A stretch of 50,399 nt of DNA, taken from contig NZ_JASBRW010000005.1 in assembly GCF_030149235.1 (NCBI RefSeq), forward strand, positions 1-50,399, given 5' to 3'. Made by a program: the position numbers and the translations under genes. The stretch comes from Maricaulis sp. GTDB lineage: Bacteria; Pseudomonadota; Alphaproteobacteria; Caulobacterales; Maricaulaceae. Under the pieces are notes generated by a model. It saw only the letters and a list, made by a program, of their open reading frames with translations. It made no database searches and was not told the DNA's origin. Numbering within the stretch: the first letter of the stretch is position 1; the number at the start of each line of letters is the position of its first letter. Positions 1-10,129 of this stretch are shown in pieces.

Positions 1-28
1 TGGCGGCGTGAAATAAGGGAATACGGTT

Positions 29-1105
<1,077 letters not shown>

Positions 1106-1177
1106 ACCGGTCTGGCATCGGGGCGTGATTGTCCCGAGCTGAACGGCGCGGATTGCTAGAGATAGCAGCTTGCGATT

Positions 1178-1216
1178 AAACGGGTGTCTGGCGGGGCCGG
1201 GCACCCGTTTCTATAT
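1178..1216 (+). terminator. Probable terminator after recA
   Basis: AAACGGGTG at 1178-1186 pairs perfectly with CACCCGTTT at 1202-1210 around a GC-rich loop, followed by CTATATCT. The U-rich part is mostly within the stem, so it is weaker than a classical intrinsic terminator, but it is well placed between recA and alaS. Confidence 0.6.
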
Positions 1217-1281
1217 CTAGGACCTACTCCCTGCGCCGACCGTCCGGCCGGCGCTTATGCAAACCCGATGATGGACTGATC

Positions 1282-3933
1282 ATGGCCAGCTTGCGCGATA
1301 TCCGTGCCACCTTCCTCGACTATTTCGCCAAGAATGAGCACGAGGTCGTTTCCTCCAGTCCGCTGGTGCCGCAGAACGACCCGACCCTCTTGTTCACCAA
1401 TGCCGGCATGGTGCAGTTCAAGAATGTCTTCACCGGGCAGGAAACGCGCGGCATACCGCGCGCTGTGTCGTCGCAGAAATGCGTTCGCGCCGGTGGCAAG
1501 CACAATGATCTCGACAATGTCGGCTACACAGCGCGTCACCACACCTTTTTTGAAATGCTGGGGAATTTCTCCTTCGGTGACTATTTCAAGGAACGCGCCA
1601 TCCATCATGCCTGGGAGCTGGTGACCCGGGAATTAGCGCTTCCGGCTGAGAAGCTACTCGTCACCGTCTATTCCGAGGATGAGGAGGCGCGGACGCTGTG
1701 GAAGAAGATCGCCGGCCTGAGCGATGACAGGATCATCTCCATCTCCACCTCGGACAATTTCTGGTCAATGGGCGATACCGGCCCGTGCGGCCCGTGTTCG
1801 GAGATTTTCTTCGACCATGGCGAGGATATATGGGGCGGCCCTCCCGGTTCGCCGGAGGAAGACGGTGACCGCTTCATCGAGATCTGGAACCTGGTCTTCA
1901 TGCAGTATGAGCAGCAGGGCCCGGACCAGCGCATCTACCTTCCCATGCCCTCGATCGATACCGGCTTGGGGCTGGAGCGCATCGCGGCCATCCTGCAGGG
2001 CAAACACAATAATTACGATGTCGACCTGTTCGCCAATCTGATCCGGGCCGGCGAGGAGGCGCTGGGCGTCACGGCCGAGGGCGATGCCCTGGGCAGCCAC
2101 CGCGTTATTGCCGACCATTTGCGCTCGACCTGTTTCCTGATGGCCGATGGCGTTACCCCGTCCAATGAGGGCCGTGGCTATGTCTTGCGCCGCATCATGC
2201 GCCGGGCCATGCGTCACGCTCACCTGCTCGGGGCCAGCGAACCGGTGATGTGGAAGCTGGTACCGGCGCTCGAGCGTGAGATGGGCGACGCTTATCCCGA
2301 ACTGGGCCGGGCCCGCGCCTTGATCGAGGACACGCTCAAGGTCGAGGAAGAACGCTTCCAGCGCACGCTCGGCCGCGGCATCAGCCTGCTCGACGACGCC
2401 ACCGCCGGTCTTTCCGAGGGGGATGCGCTGCCGGGCGAGACTGCGTTCAAGCTCTACGATACCTATGGCTTCCCGCTCGACCTGACCCAGGACGCGCTGC
2501 GCGCCAAGGGCATGACCGTCGATGAGGCCGGCTTCAATACGGCGATGGAAAAACAGCGCGCCGATGCGCGCGCTGCCAAATTCTCTTCCGGTGAGGTGGC
2601 GCCGGACACGGTCTGGTTCGCGGTCCGCGACAAGGCCGGGGCCAGCGAATTCCTCGGCTATGAGGGCACCTCGGAGAGCGGCAAACTACTCGCCATCGTC
2701 GCCGACGGCGCCGAGGCGGTGGCCCTGGGTGAGGGCCAATCCGGCGAACTCGTCTTCGACCGCACACCATTTTACGGCGAAAGCGGTGGCCAGGCCGGCG
2801 ATACCGGTGTGATCACATTCGAGAACGGCGCGGTCTTCCGTGTCGAGGACACCCAGAAGCGCGCCGGCGAGCTGCACACCCATGTCGGTGTGATGGAGAA
2901 GGGTGAGGTCGTGACCGGCGACACGGCGCGGCTGGATGTTGATGCCTCCAAGCGCACCGAGACCAAGTCCAATCACTCCGCCACCCACCTGCTGCACGCC
3001 GCCCTGCGCGATATCCTCGGCGCCCATGTGACCCAGAAGGGCTCCTATGTCGGCCCGGACCGACTGCGCTTCGATTTCAGTCATAATGGTGCGGTGACGG
3101 CGGCGGAAATCGCGGCCCTGGAAGCCCAGGTCAATGCCGTCGTGCGCCAGAACGCCTCGGTTTCGACGCGTGAAATGGCCCCGGAAGCCGCCATCGAGGC
3201 GGGCGCCATGGCCCTGTTCGGAGAAAAATACGGCGATAGCGTCCGTGTGCTGTCGATGGGGCGCGGCCTTGAGGACAGCCACAAGGCCTATTCGGTCGAG
3301 CTGTGCGGGGGCACCCATGTCGAGCGCACCGGTGATATCGCCCTGTTCAAGATTGTCGGCGAGAGCGCCGTATCGGCCGGTGTACGTCGCATCGAGGCGC
3401 TGACCGGCGAGGCGGCACGCCAGTATATGGACCAGCAGATCGGCTATGGCCGGGCTGCGGCCGAGGCGCTGAAAATCCCGGCCGCCGACCTGGAGGCGCG
3501 GGTACTGTCCTTGCAAGACGAGCGCAAGAAGCTGGAACGCCAATTGTCCGAGGCTAAGAAGCAGTTGGCCATGGGTGGCGGCGGTGCGGCCCCGGCCGGC
3601 CCGGAAGACATCGCCGGTACGGCTTTTATCGGCCGCGTGGTCGAGGGCGTGGGTGGCAAGGATCTGCGCGGCCTGATCGACGAGGCCAAGGCCTCTATGG
3701 GGTCCGGCATTGCAGCCTTTATCGGGGTCAATGACGGCAAGGCGGCCCTGGCGGTCGGCGTTACCGATGACCTCAAAGATCGTTTCAGCGCAGTCGAACT
3801 GGTTCGCGCCGGATCCGCCGCTGTTGGCGGCAAGGGCGGGGGCGGACGCCCTGACTTTGCCCAGGCCGGTGGACCGGACGGCTCCAAGGCCGAGGATGGC
3901 CTGGCGGCGATCCGCGCTGCGGTTGCCGGCTGA
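1282..3933 (+). CDS. alaS: Alanine--tRNA ligase
   Basis: Charges tRNA-Ala with alanine in the cytoplasm and edits mischarged serine and glycine. The class II catalytic core is at the N-terminus ([17 protein letters not shown] around residues 78-94). The editing domain carries HSATHLLH (about residue 565) and CGGTHV (about residue 675), which supply the zinc-binding His and Cys residues. A coiled-coil segment and the C-Ala domain with a glycine-rich stretch close the protein. The 883-residue length matches the family (about 875). The ATG at 1282 begins the typical [15 protein letters not shown]. The leader holds a small GCGCCG/CGGCGC hairpin (1233-1254) of unknown use. The stop codon overlaps the next start by one base. 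Confidence 0.98.
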   Translation: MASLRDIRATFLDYFAKNEHEVVSSSPLVPQNDPTLLFTNAGMVQFKNVFTGQETRGIPRAVSSQKCVRAGGKHNDLDNVGYTARHHTFFEMLGNFSFGDYFKERAIHHAWELVTRELALPAEKLLVTVYSEDEEARTLWKKIAGLSDDRIISISTSDNFWSMGDTGPCGPCSEIFFDHGEDIWGGPPGSPEEDGDRFIEIWNLVFMQYEQQGPDQRIYLPMPSIDTGLGLERIAAILQGKHNNYDVDLFANLIRAGEEALGVTAEGDALGSHRVIADHLRSTCFLMADGVTPSNEGRGYVLRRIMRRAMRHAHLLGASEPVMWKLVPALEREMGDAYPELGRARALIEDTLKVEEERFQRTLGRGISLLDDATAGLSEGDALPGETAFKLYDTYGFPLDLTQDALRAKGMTVDEAGFNTAMEKQRADARAAKFSSGEVAPDTVWFAVRDKAGASEFLGYEGTSESGKLLAIVADGAEAVALGEGQSGELVFDRTPFYGESGGQAGDTGVITFENGAVFRVEDTQKRAGELHTHVGVMEKGEVVTGDTARLDVDASKRTETKSNHSATHLLHAALRDILGAHVTQKGSYVGPDRLRFDFSHNGAVTAAEIAALEAQVNAVVRQNASVSTREMAPEAAIEAGAMALFGEKYGDSVRVLSMGRGLEDSHKAYSVELCGGTHVERTGDIALFKIVGESAVSAGVRRIEALTGEAARQYMDQQIGYGRAAAEALKIPAADLEARVLSLQDERKKLERQLSEAKKQLAMGGGGAAPAGPEDIAGTAFIGRVVEGVGGKDLRGLIDEAKASMGSGIAAFIGVNDGKAALAVGVTDDLKDRFSAVELVRAGSAAVGGKGGGGRPDFAQAGGPDGSKAEDGLAAIRAAVAG

Positions 3934-4406
3934 TGGCCCGCCAAAGCAAGTCTCCGGGTAAGTCTTCGGGAAAGGCGCCCAGCGAGATCCAGCTCGTCGG
4001 CGACAAGGTGGCGGCACGTGAGATCGCGCGCTTGCGTGCGGATTTCAACACCGCCATCGCCGATCAGGATTTTGCCGCTATCCGCCGCGTGCTCAGCGAG
4101 GACGCGTTGCTCATCCCCGGTGACGACGCGCCCCTGATCCAGGGCCGTGAGGCGCAGCTGGAGGCCTGGAATTCCATTTTCAGCCAGTGCCAGGATGTGG
4201 GCTATCTGCGTTCACCGGCCCGCATCGAAGTCTCCGATGACGGCCATCTGGCGGCCGAGCAGGGGCGCTGGACCGGGGGCTGGATCAGCGATGGCCTGTC
4301 CATTCGCTATGTCGGCCGCTATCTGGCCAAATGGCATTTGGTCGATCTGGAATGGAAGATTGCGGCCGAGACCTTCGTCACCATCAAGCGCGCTGGCGGA
4401 AACTAG
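3933..4406 (+). CDS. SnoaL/DUF4440-like (NTF2 fold) protein
   Basis: A 157-residue protein with a basic, Ser/Lys-rich N-terminus (about 20 residues) and then a likely NTF2-like cone fold: the helix EIARLRADFNTAIADQD, a segment 'VLSEDALLIPGDDAPLIQG', and strands ending in WKIAAETFVTI. This pattern is typical of DUF4440/SnoaL-like proteins that bind small molecules or act as accessory domains; no catalytic residues can be assigned. The ATG overlaps the alaS stop by one base (TGATG), so translation is probably coupled to alaS. At its 3' end it shares the palindromic stop CTAG with the convergent gene on the other strand. Function unknown. Confidence 0.8.
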   Translation: MARQSKSPGKSSGKAPSEIQLVGDKVAAREIARLRADFNTAIADQDFAAIRRVLSEDALLIPGDDAPLIQGREAQLEAWNSIFSQCQDVGYLRSPARIEVSDDGHLAAEQGRWTGGWISDGLSIRYVGRYLAKWHLVDLEWKIAAETFVTIKRAGGN

Positions 4407-4819
4407 GCACAGGCGGATTTCTCGTCGGCCTCACGGGCTCCGACCAGCCATGCCCGGGCTTCTGCCTCGGTGGCAAAGGCCCGTTCGCTGCGCTCGAGCT
4501 CATTCTTCGCGCGATGTTCCCAATACGCCAGCAAGGCCCGGCTCAATTCGTCTGAACAGACCAGGGCGGACCGTTTAGCAGCGCGCTTGTGTTTGAGATC
4601 GCAGTCCCGGATGAATTGCATAATCTCGCCGGCGGCCTGTGGGGTGAAGCCACCCAGGGCCAGCTTGTTGATCACGGTCAGGCTTTCCAGCACCGGAGTC
4701 CATTCGGGGTGATTGAAGCGCTCGGCATAGCCGTCGCAGATTTCCTTGACCGTGGCAGTGCCCGACACGCGCCAGATGCAGAGGCGGTCTTCCAGGCAAA
4801 ATTCCAGTTGCGACAACAC
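4403..4819 (-). CDS. SpoIIAA/STAS-like protein, paralog 1
   Basis: A 138-residue soluble protein with no signal peptide or membrane segment. It aligns without gaps over its N-terminal half with the next minus-strand gene (5014-5424): LEFCLEDRLCIWRVSG against FEISAERRVCTIRIHG, and near the C-terminus ERAFATEAEARAWL against ERVFATEADALQWL. The closing 'ER.FATE.EA..WL' pattern and alternating strands and helices suggest the SpoIIAA-like/STAS group, whose members are small regulators or lipid-binding proteins. The family assignment is by eye. It is convergent with the SnoaL-like gene, with which it shares the stop tetramer CTAG. Confidence 0.75.
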   Translation of the reverse strand: MLSQLEFCLEDRLCIWRVSGTATVKEICDGYAERFNHPEWTPVLESLTVINKLALGGFTPQAAGEIMQFIRDCDLKHKRAAKRSALVCSDELSRALLAYWEHRAKNELERSERAFATEAEARAWLVGAREADEKSACA

Positions 4820-5013
4820 GTTCGAGGGCTCCTACGATTCTAGAAATACAAATATGCGCCAATCACCGCCGCGTGCTCTACAGCCATTAACCCTACAAGA
4901 AACGGTGTATTTTATGATCTGAGCCGAGCGGGGGGACTCGCCCAATGCCGGGATCATCCAGTCAGGATATCAGGCTGGCGTCTCGCACGATGTTGCCAAC
5001 CCGGCCGACCGCG

Positions 5014-5424
5014 CTAGACGCTCGCCGCGGGATCCGCGCTGTTGAGCCATTGCAGGGCGTCGGCTTCGGTGGCGAAGACGCGTTCCTCCAGGAAACTCTG
5101 CTCGTCATAACTCAGCACGTGCAGTTCAAGCAGGCTGCGCTGTTCCGGGCGACAATAGACCAGGGCGGATTTCATGCGCCGCTTGAGGCCGATTTCCGCT
5201 TGCCGCGCGTTGAGCTTGTCCTGCAGCTCGCGCAATCCATCCAGGGTTAGCTCGCCGAGCAGGGCGTCGACCTCATAGACGATCATGAGATTATAGCTGC
5301 GGTCCCAGTCCTTGGAGCTGAAGGCGTCGAAAAAGGCCTGGGCCAGCCCCTGCGGTGTGGCCAGACCATGAATCCGGATCGTGCAAACTCGGCGTTCCGC
5401 GCTGATCTCAAAACTGGAATGCAA
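5014..5424 (-). CDS. SpoIIAA/STAS-like protein, paralog 2 (TTG start)
   Basis: Paralog of the 4403-4819 gene. I place the start at a TTG (5424-5422). It has GGGAGG upstream at about 10 bases, and it makes the N-terminus line up with the ATG-started paralog without gaps. An earlier in-frame TTG at 5472 would add 16 residues with no counterpart in the paralog. From 5424 the protein has 136 residues, nearly the same as the 138 of its partner. It ends with ERVFATEADALQWL, the SpoIIAA-like signature. The two genes are 194 bases apart; that spacer shows no gene or clear signal. A local duplication followed by strong divergence is the simplest history. Confidence 0.72.
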   Translation of the reverse strand: MHSSFEISAERRVCTIRIHGLATPQGLAQAFFDAFSSKDWDRSYNLMIVYEVDALLGELTLDGLRELQDKLNARQAEIGLKRRMKSALVYCRPEQRSLLELHVLSYDEQSFLEERVFATEADALQWLNSADPAASV

Positions 5425-5484
5425 GGCTTGTCCTGCCTCCCAAAGCCCCTCTGGTCCGTCTGATCCTTGCAATGAGGGCCGTGA

Positions 5485-5517
5485 AAAGCAAGACGGGCGG
5501 AACTTTCGTCCCGCCCG
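5485..5517 (-). terminator. Terminator after icd
   Basis: On the minus strand CGGGCGGGA (5517-5509) pairs with TTCCGCCCG (5502-5494) around a CGAAAG loop, with one G-U pair. It is followed by a TCTTGCTTTTC tract (to 5485). It lies just past the icd stop. Confidence 0.6.
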
Positions 5518-5543
5518 GCGCTTGATTAAGATGTGTGCCCGGA

Positions 5544-6767
5544 TCAGACGCTGGCCGCCATGGCGGCCTTGAAGTTCTCGTCGACCTTGTTGAGGAAGCC
5601 CTCGGTGGAGAGCCAGCCCTGCTGGTCGCCGACCAGGAGCGCGAGGTCCTTGGTCATATAGCCGGCCTCAACGGTCTTGATGATGGTGTTCTCGAGCGTC
5701 TCGGCGAACGTCATGACCTGCTCATTGCCGTCCATACGGCCACGATGGTGCAGGCCACGGGTCCAGGCGAAGATGGAGGCGATGGAGTTGGTCGAGGTCT
5801 GCTCGCCCCGCTGATGCTGGCGATAGTGACGGGTGACGGTACCGTGGGCGGCTTCCGCTTCCACAGTCTTGCCATCGGGCGACATCAGGACCGAGGTCAT
5901 CAGGCCGAGCGAACCAAAGCCCTGGGCCACGGTGTCGGACTGGACGTCGCCGTCATAGTTCTTACAGGCCCAGACGAAACCGCCGGACCATTTCATTGCG
6001 GCCGCGACCATATCGTCGATCAGGCGGTGTTCGTAGGAGATGCCCTTGGCCTGGAAGGCGTCCTTGAACTCGCTGTCGAAGATCTCCTGGAAGATATCCT
6101 TGAAGCGGCCGTCATAGGCCTTGAGGATCGTGTTCTTGGTCGACAGATAGACCGGCCAGCCGCGCTGCAGGCCGTAATTCATGCTGGCGCGCGCGAAGTC
6201 CTTGATCGACTCGTCCAGGTTATACATGCCCATGGCCACGCCGGAGCTCGGGAAGTCGAAGACTTCGCGCTCGATCGGCTCGGAGCCGTCTGCCGGCACG
6301 AAGGTCATGGTCAGCTTGCCCGGCTTGTCGACGAGGAAGTCGGTAGCGCGGTACTGGTCGCCGAAAGCGTGGCGGCCGATGACCATCGGCTGCTGCCAGC
6401 CCGGTGCCAGGCGCGGCACGTTGGAAATCACGATCGGCTCACGGAAGACGACACCGCCGAGGATGTTGCGGATGGTGCCGTTCGGCGAGCGCCACATCTT
6501 CTTCAGGTCAAATTCTTCAACGCGGGCTTCATCCGGCGTGATGGTGGCGCATTTTACACCAACACCGTAATGCTTGATCGCCTCGGCGGCTTCGACGGTG
6601 ATCTGGTCATCGGTCTCGTCGCGCTTTTCGATCGAGAGGTCGTAATACTTCAGATCAATGTCGAGATAGGGCAGGATCAGCTTGTCCTTGATCATCTGCC
6701 AGATGATGCGGGTCATCTCATCGCCATCGAGCTCGACAACGGGGGTATCGACTTTGATCTTAGCCAT
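5544..6767 (-). CDS. icd: NADP-dependent isocitrate dehydrogenase
   Basis: Oxidative decarboxylation of isocitrate to 2-oxoglutarate in the TCA cycle, producing NADPH. The protein belongs to the eukaryote-like branch of about 405 residues, common in alphaproteobacteria. It begins [20 protein letters not shown], and contains [16 protein letters not shown] (substrate-binding Ser/Asn/Arg), the metal site Asp residues in YDGDVQSD, and [11 protein letters not shown] (cofactor phosphate-binding loop). The start is the ATG at 6767; an upstream in-frame ATG at 6812 would add 15 residues not seen in the family. Length from 6767 is 407 residues. It is divergent from trmJ across about 110 bases that must hold both promoters. 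Confidence 0.96.
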   Translation of the reverse strand: MAKIKVDTPVVELDGDEMTRIIWQMIKDKLILPYLDIDLKYYDLSIEKRDETDDQITVEAAEAIKHYGVGVKCATITPDEARVEEFDLKKMWRSPNGTIRNILGGVVFREPIVISNVPRLAPGWQQPMVIGRHAFGDQYRATDFLVDKPGKLTMTFVPADGSEPIEREVFDFPSSGVAMGMYNLDESIKDFARASMNYGLQRGWPVYLSTKNTILKAYDGRFKDIFQEIFDSEFKDAFQAKGISYEHRLIDDMVAAAMKWSGGFVWACKNYDGDVQSDTVAQGFGSLGLMTSVLMSPDGKTVEAEAAHGTVTRHYRQHQRGEQTSTNSIASIFAWTRGLHHRGRMDGNEQVMTFAETLENTIIKTVEAGYMTKDLALLVGDQQGWLSTEGFLNKVDENFKAAMAASV

Positions 6768-6876
6768 GGTGTGCTGCTTTCTTTTCGGACGGATACAAGA
6801 CGCGCTAGACACAGCGCTCGGTTGGAATTTGCGCGCTCTCTAGCACTGGCGCGCCATAAGGTGAAGGGGCGGACCC

Positions 6877-7626
6877 ATGCCGCAGACGTCAGATACGCCG
6901 GCTTTTATCCTGGTCAATCCTCAGCTGGGCGAGAATATCGGTGCCGCGGCCCGTGTCATGGGTAATTTCGGGTTGCCCGATTTGCGCATTGTTGACCCGC
7001 GAGACGGCTGGCCCAACGACAAGGCGGTGTCCATGGCCGCAGGCTCGCCCGTGCTGGATGCGGCCTATCTGCACAAAGACTTTTCCGATTCGATCGCCGA
7101 TTGCACGCGGGTCTACGCCACCACGGCGCGGCCACGCGGCATGGAAAAACCGGTGCTGACAGCCCGCCAGTCCGTGGCCGAGATGCGCGGCGCCATCAAG
7201 GCGGGCGAGAAGGTCGGGGTGTTATTCGGGGCGGAGAAATCCGGCTTGCCGAACGAGGCTGTGACCCTGGCCGACGCGATTATCACCCTGCCGGTTGATC
7301 GCAGCTTTTCCTCACTTAACCTGGCCCAAACCGTTGCGGTGATGGCGCATGAATGGGCGGCCGACGAAGCCGCGCCGGATGTGTTCGAGCCGGTCAGCGA
7401 GGCGGCCAGCCGCGAGGACCTGGAGCGCATGTTCGAACACTTCGAAGAAGAGCTGGAACGTGCTGGCTTCTTCTTCCCGCCCGAGAAGACGCCGCTGATG
7501 AAGCAGAACCTCCGCGCGGCCTTTATTCGGGGACGCTGGACGGCGCAGGAAGTTCGCACCTTCCGCGGGGCGGTGAAAGCGCTGGCGGTTGGCCGCGGCA
7601 AGGCCCGGATCGCGCGCGAGGACTAG
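6877..7626 (+). CDS. trmJ: tRNA (cytidine/uridine-2'-O-)-methyltransferase TrmJ
   Basis: SPOUT-class RNA methyltransferase expected to 2'-O-methylate position 32 of tRNAs with S-adenosylmethionine. N-terminal motif NPQLGENIGAAARVMGNFG (motif 1 of the SpoU group) at residues 14-32; GVLFGAEKSGLPNE (motif 2) and LPVDRSFSSLNLAQTVAV (motif 3, part of the trefoil knot) between residues 110 and 160. The C-terminal helical part of about 90 residues is typical of TrmJ. Its 249 residues match the family. It lies divergent to icd. Confidence 0.9.
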   Translation: MPQTSDTPAFILVNPQLGENIGAAARVMGNFGLPDLRIVDPRDGWPNDKAVSMAAGSPVLDAAYLHKDFSDSIADCTRVYATTARPRGMEKPVLTARQSVAEMRGAIKAGEKVGVLFGAEKSGLPNEAVTLADAIITLPVDRSFSSLNLAQTVAVMAHEWAADEAAPDVFEPVSEAASREDLERMFEHFEEELERAGFFFPPEKTPLMKQNLRAAFIRGRWTAQEVRTFRGAVKALAVGRGKARIARED

Positions 7627-7729
7627 GCGATTTGCGCCAACGGATTTGTGAAGCGCGTATCTATTGAGTTTGCGTGGGCAACCAAACCTTAGGAGTTTGC
7701 GTGTCTAGTAAGGGCTCGAATGGAGAAAG

Positions 7730-7984
7730 GTGAGAGCCGTGAACGACACGTCGCGCCCCTATGATGCCGACCAAATGGACCAATTCCTGGCCCAGCTGGC
7801 CAAGGGTGGTGCGCATGCGAGCGATGCCCTCGATGCCGTCGTGTCCCAATTCTCCATCGATGAGAAGCTCGCCTATGAGCTGATCCAGGACAATGGCGCC
7901 TGGGATGCCGAGTTCGCCCAATCCTCGGTGCTCAAAAGCCTCTTCCTCAACCTGCTCGATGAAGACGCCGATAACGCCGCCTGA
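7730..7984 (+). CDS. Small acidic hypothetical protein
   Basis: An 84-residue, acidic, soluble protein with helix-like segments (DQMDQFLAQLAKGG, ALDAVVSQFSIDEKLAYELIQD) and an acidic C-terminus. I do not recognise the family. The start is ambiguous between GTG at 7730 (preceded by TGGAGAAAG) and GTG at 7739 (MNDTSRPYDADQ, preceded by AAGGTGAG). It sits alone between trmJ and rpsD, with about 100 bases before and 155 after it, so it probably has its own transcript or is expressed at a low level from trmJ. Evidence that it is real: consistent codon use, ribosome-binding sequence and lack of a competing frame. Confidence 0.6.
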   Translation: MRAVNDTSRPYDADQMDQFLAQLAKGGAHASDALDAVVSQFSIDEKLAYELIQDNGAWDAEFAQSSVLKSLFLNLLDEDADNAA

Positions 7985-8003
7985 TCGGTTCTGAGCAGCC
8001 CGA

Positions 8004-8031
8004 TTGACTTTCCCTGCCAGGCCTGTAGAAC
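8004..8031 (+). promoter_or_regulatory. Probable rpsD promoter
   Basis: TTGACTT at 8004-8010, 13 bases, then TGTAGAAC at 8024-8031. This fits the Caulobacter-type housekeeping pattern (TTGAC / GCTANAWC) with the last six -10 bases matching. A GC-rich hairpin (CGCGC/GCGCG around 8044-8058) follows in the leader, where S4 autoregulation could act, but I cannot show that. Confidence 0.5.
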
Positions 8032-8139
8032 CCCCGCTTCTCGCGCACACGCGCGGGGTACGGGTGATGTGGTGTCCGCCGTTTAAATCGCGATCCCAAT
8101 CGTGGGGTCGCCGGGCCACGTCAAACATAGGAAGAGACG

Positions 8140-8757
8140 ATGTCGAAGCGTCATTCTCAGAAGTATAAAATTGACCGCCGCATGGGTGAAAACCTGTGGG
8201 GCCGTCCGAAGTCCCCGATCAATTCGCGTCCCTACGGCCCCGGCCAGCACGGTCAGCGCCGCAAGAGCAAGATGTCCGATTTCGGCATCCAGCTGATGGC
8301 GAAGCAGAAGCTGAAGGGTTATTACGGCAACATCACCGAGAAGCAGTTCCGTCGCACCTATGACGAAGCGTCTCGCCGTACGGGCAACACCGCCGAGAAC
8401 CTGATCGGTCTGCTCGAGTCCCGTCTCGACGCTGTGGTCTACCGTTCCAAGTTCGTGCCGACCGTTTTTGCGGCGCGCCAGTTCGTCAACCACGGCCATG
8501 TCATGGTCAACGGCGTCAAGACCAACATCCCGTCCTACCGCTGCAAGCCGGGTGACGTGATCGAGGTTCGCCAGAAGTCCCGCTCCATGGCGCTGGTTCT
8601 GGAAGCCCTGGAAAGCGCTGAGCGCGACATCCCAGAATATATCGACCTGGACCCGAAAGCCATGAAGACGACCTTCGTGCGCATCCCGGAACTGTCTGAA
8701 GTGCCGTACCCGGTGCAGATGGAACCGAACCTCGTGGTCGAATTCTACTCCTCGTAA
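8140..8757 (+). CDS. rpsD: 30S ribosomal protein S4
   Basis: Primary rRNA-binding protein that nucleates assembly of the 30S body; in other bacteria it also represses its own operon and acts in antitermination. The protein begins [20 protein letters not shown], has the basic N-terminal RNA-binding region and an S4 RNA-binding domain at about residues 94-155 ([13 protein letters not shown] ... [11 protein letters not shown]), and ends in the conserved NLVVEFYS. Length 205 is standard. It is a single-gene unit here, with its own promoter and a strong terminator at 8784-8815. The ribosome-binding site AGGAAGAGACG is well spaced. Confidence 0.98.
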   Translation: MSKRHSQKYKIDRRMGENLWGRPKSPINSRPYGPGQHGQRRKSKMSDFGIQLMAKQKLKGYYGNITEKQFRRTYDEASRRTGNTAENLIGLLESRLDAVVYRSKFVPTVFAARQFVNHGHVMVNGVKTNIPSYRCKPGDVIEVRQKSRSMALVLEALESAERDIPEYIDLDPKAMKTTFVRIPELSEVPYPVQMEPNLVVEFYSS

Positions 8758-8783
8758 TTGCGAGGACGACAATCGATTTGGGG

Positions 8784-8815
8784 AAAACCCGCCGGGCTCA
8801 GCCTGGCGGGTTTTT
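8784..8815 (+). terminator. Strong intrinsic terminator after rpsD
   Basis: AAAACCCGCC at 8784-8793 pairs with GGCGGGTTTT at 8805-8814, followed by T. The stem overlaps the last codons of the minus-strand membrane gene (its stop is at 8798-8800), and the A-run on the other strand makes it a possible bidirectional terminator. Confidence 0.85.
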
Positions 8816-9022
8816 CGTGCGCAGCATATACAGAAGGCCAAGGCCAATCATGCCGGGGAGCAAGCCATATAGCGCCCCGATAAACGCCAGGACTTCATAG
8901 CTCATCCAGTAATGAACCGCCGGGTCATAGACCAAAAGCGCGATGGCCAGAGCGAGCAGGAGGACGAGCGATCCTCCTCCACACAGGAGTGCGCCAAGCA
9001 AGCGCATGATATCCCTAAGCAT
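8798..9022 (-). CDS. Small integral membrane protein, unknown
   Basis: A 74-residue protein with two predicted membrane helices: about residues 8-31 (LLGALLCGGGSLVLLLALA) and 43-66 (EVLAFIGALYGLLPGMIGL). It ends in a short basic/polar tail. I do not recognise the family. ATG at 9022 has AAGG seven bases upstream; an internal ATG at 9007 is possible. The last codons lie inside the rpsD terminator stem, so gene and terminator share DNA. Function unknown. Confidence 0.6.
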   Translation of the reverse strand: MLRDIMRLLGALLCGGGSLVLLLALAIALLVYDPAVHYWMSYEVLAFIGALYGLLPGMIGLGLLYMLRTKNPPG

Positions 9023-9230
9023 CGCGGTACCTTATCGCCTTATCTCGACCGTCGAAGTCGAGACTATGCGTGAAACAGATTCCCACAAGCGGAACGCAAA
9101 CCGTGATCGCGTTCTTCTCCGCTCAGGCGCAATCCCTTGCAATCAGAATAAAAACTGCTTCCATGCTCCGGCTCGTGCGGCATGGGGCTTGCAGCGCACG
9201 GCGTCGATGGGGTTAGCAGTGGGGGCTGTT

Positions 9231-9755
9231 GTGTCGAATTTGCGTGTTTTTGGAGTGGTCGCGGCCTTGGCGGCGTGCAGCGCCTGTTCAACCGTACCGG
9301 CAGATAGTGCTGCAAGGGATGATGAGGGCGCCCGGGCGCGTTTCCTGGCCAGCCTGCCGAGCCTTCCCAGCCTGCCGGACATGTCCATTCCCGACCTGAC
9401 CATCCCGGGCACCAACCGCCAGGCGCCGGAAGTTGACCACAGCCTGGAGCCGGTGATCTACTGGCGGGTGATTGAAGACGATATCCTGGTGGTTCATGCC
9501 AATACGCATGGCTGCACGGCGCGCAGCAATTTCCAGCTCGACGTCAAACAATATCACGAGGACATCTATACGGTACGCCTGAACCGCAATGCCGAAGACC
9601 TCTGCAGCGAGGACATCCCCTGGGGGATCCAGCTCGGCTTCGGTTTCGAGGAAATCGGCGTGCCGGTCGGCGGGCAGGTGATCCTGCTCAACCCGCTCGA
9701 CAACCGGGCCTGGGACTGGAATGAGCGCGAGCCGCAAATGGTCGCGCGGCGCTGA
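9231..9755 (+). CDS. Putative lipoprotein, unknown
   Basis: A 174-residue exported protein. From the GTG at 9231 (GGGGG six bases upstream) the N-terminus is MSNLRVFGVVAALAACSAC, with a hydrophobic core ending in LAAC, a lipobox. An ATG at 9207 is in frame but has no ribosome-binding sequence. After a linker with repeated LPSLPSLPD units comes a folded domain rich in strands with Cys residues (HGCTARSNFQLDV, EDLCSEDIPWGIQLGFGF). These features suggest a periplasmic or outer-membrane-anchored protein. I know no function. It is convergent with grxD; a small hairpin lies between. Confidence 0.72.
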   Translation: MSNLRVFGVVAALAACSACSTVPADSAARDDEGARARFLASLPSLPSLPDMSIPDLTIPGTNRQAPEVDHSLEPVIYWRVIEDDILVVHANTHGCTARSNFQLDVKQYHEDIYTVRLNRNAEDLCSEDIPWGIQLGFGFEEIGVPVGGQVILLNPLDNRAWDWNEREPQMVARR

Positions 9756-9757
9756 TC

Positions 9758-9774
9758 AGCGGCCTCAGGCCGCT
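9758..9774. terminator. Small hairpin between convergent genes
   Basis: AGCGGCC (9758-9764) and GGCCGCT (9768-9774) form a 7-bp stem with a TCA loop just past the lipoprotein stop and over the last codons of grxD. There is no T-run, so terminator function is uncertain. Confidence 0.3.
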
Positions 9775-10097
9775 TCGATCACACCTTTTTCGCGCAGATA
9801 GGTCTGCAGTTCGCCGGACTGGAACATCTCCTTGATGATGTCACAGCCGCCAACAAACTCGCCCTTTACATAGAGCTGCGGGATGGTCGGCCAGTTGGAG
9901 AAATCCTTGATGCCCTGGCGGATCTCATTGTCCTCAAGCACGTTGACGCTCTCGAAGTCGACCTGAAGGTGGTCGAGCACCTGGGAGACGACGGAGGAGA
10001 AGCCGCATTGCGGGAAGACCGGCGTGCCCTTCATGAACAGCACCACATCATTATCGGTGATGGTGGACTGAATGGCGGAATGAACGGCGTCGGACAT
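9765..10097 (-). CDS. grxD: Monothiol glutaredoxin, Grx4 family
   Basis: Iron-sulfur cluster carrier that binds a [2Fe-2S] cluster together with glutathione and, in many bacteria, with BolA proteins. It shows the monothiol active site CGFS in VFPQCGFSSVV (about residues 29-39) and the conserved WPTIPQLYVKGEFVGGCDII, where TIPQ contains the cis-proline and GGCD binds glutathione. Length 110 is typical. It is the last gene of a minus-strand unit that begins with bolA, which supports the iron-sulfur role. Confidence 0.96.
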   Translation of the reverse strand: MSDAVHSAIQSTITDNDVVLFMKGTPVFPQCGFSSVVSQVLDHLQVDFESVNVLEDNEIRQGIKDFSNWPTIPQLYVKGEFVGGCDIIKEMFQSGELQTYLREKGVIEAA

Positions 10098-10129
10098 CGG
10101 GTTACTCCTGGTTTGGCGCTGCAGAAGAC

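Noticed and set aside
1-28. LexA/SOS box ahead of recA
   Set aside because: Only 28 bases are available and no GTTC-N7-GTTC motif is seen in them; the operator may lie outside the window.
2686-4017. Open frame of 443 codons opposite alaS
   Set aside because: Antisense shadow of alaS and the SnoaL-like gene without start signals.
5535-6965. Open frame of 476 codons opposite icd
   Set aside because: Antisense shadow; it runs through the icd-trmJ promoter region and has no recognisable protein features.
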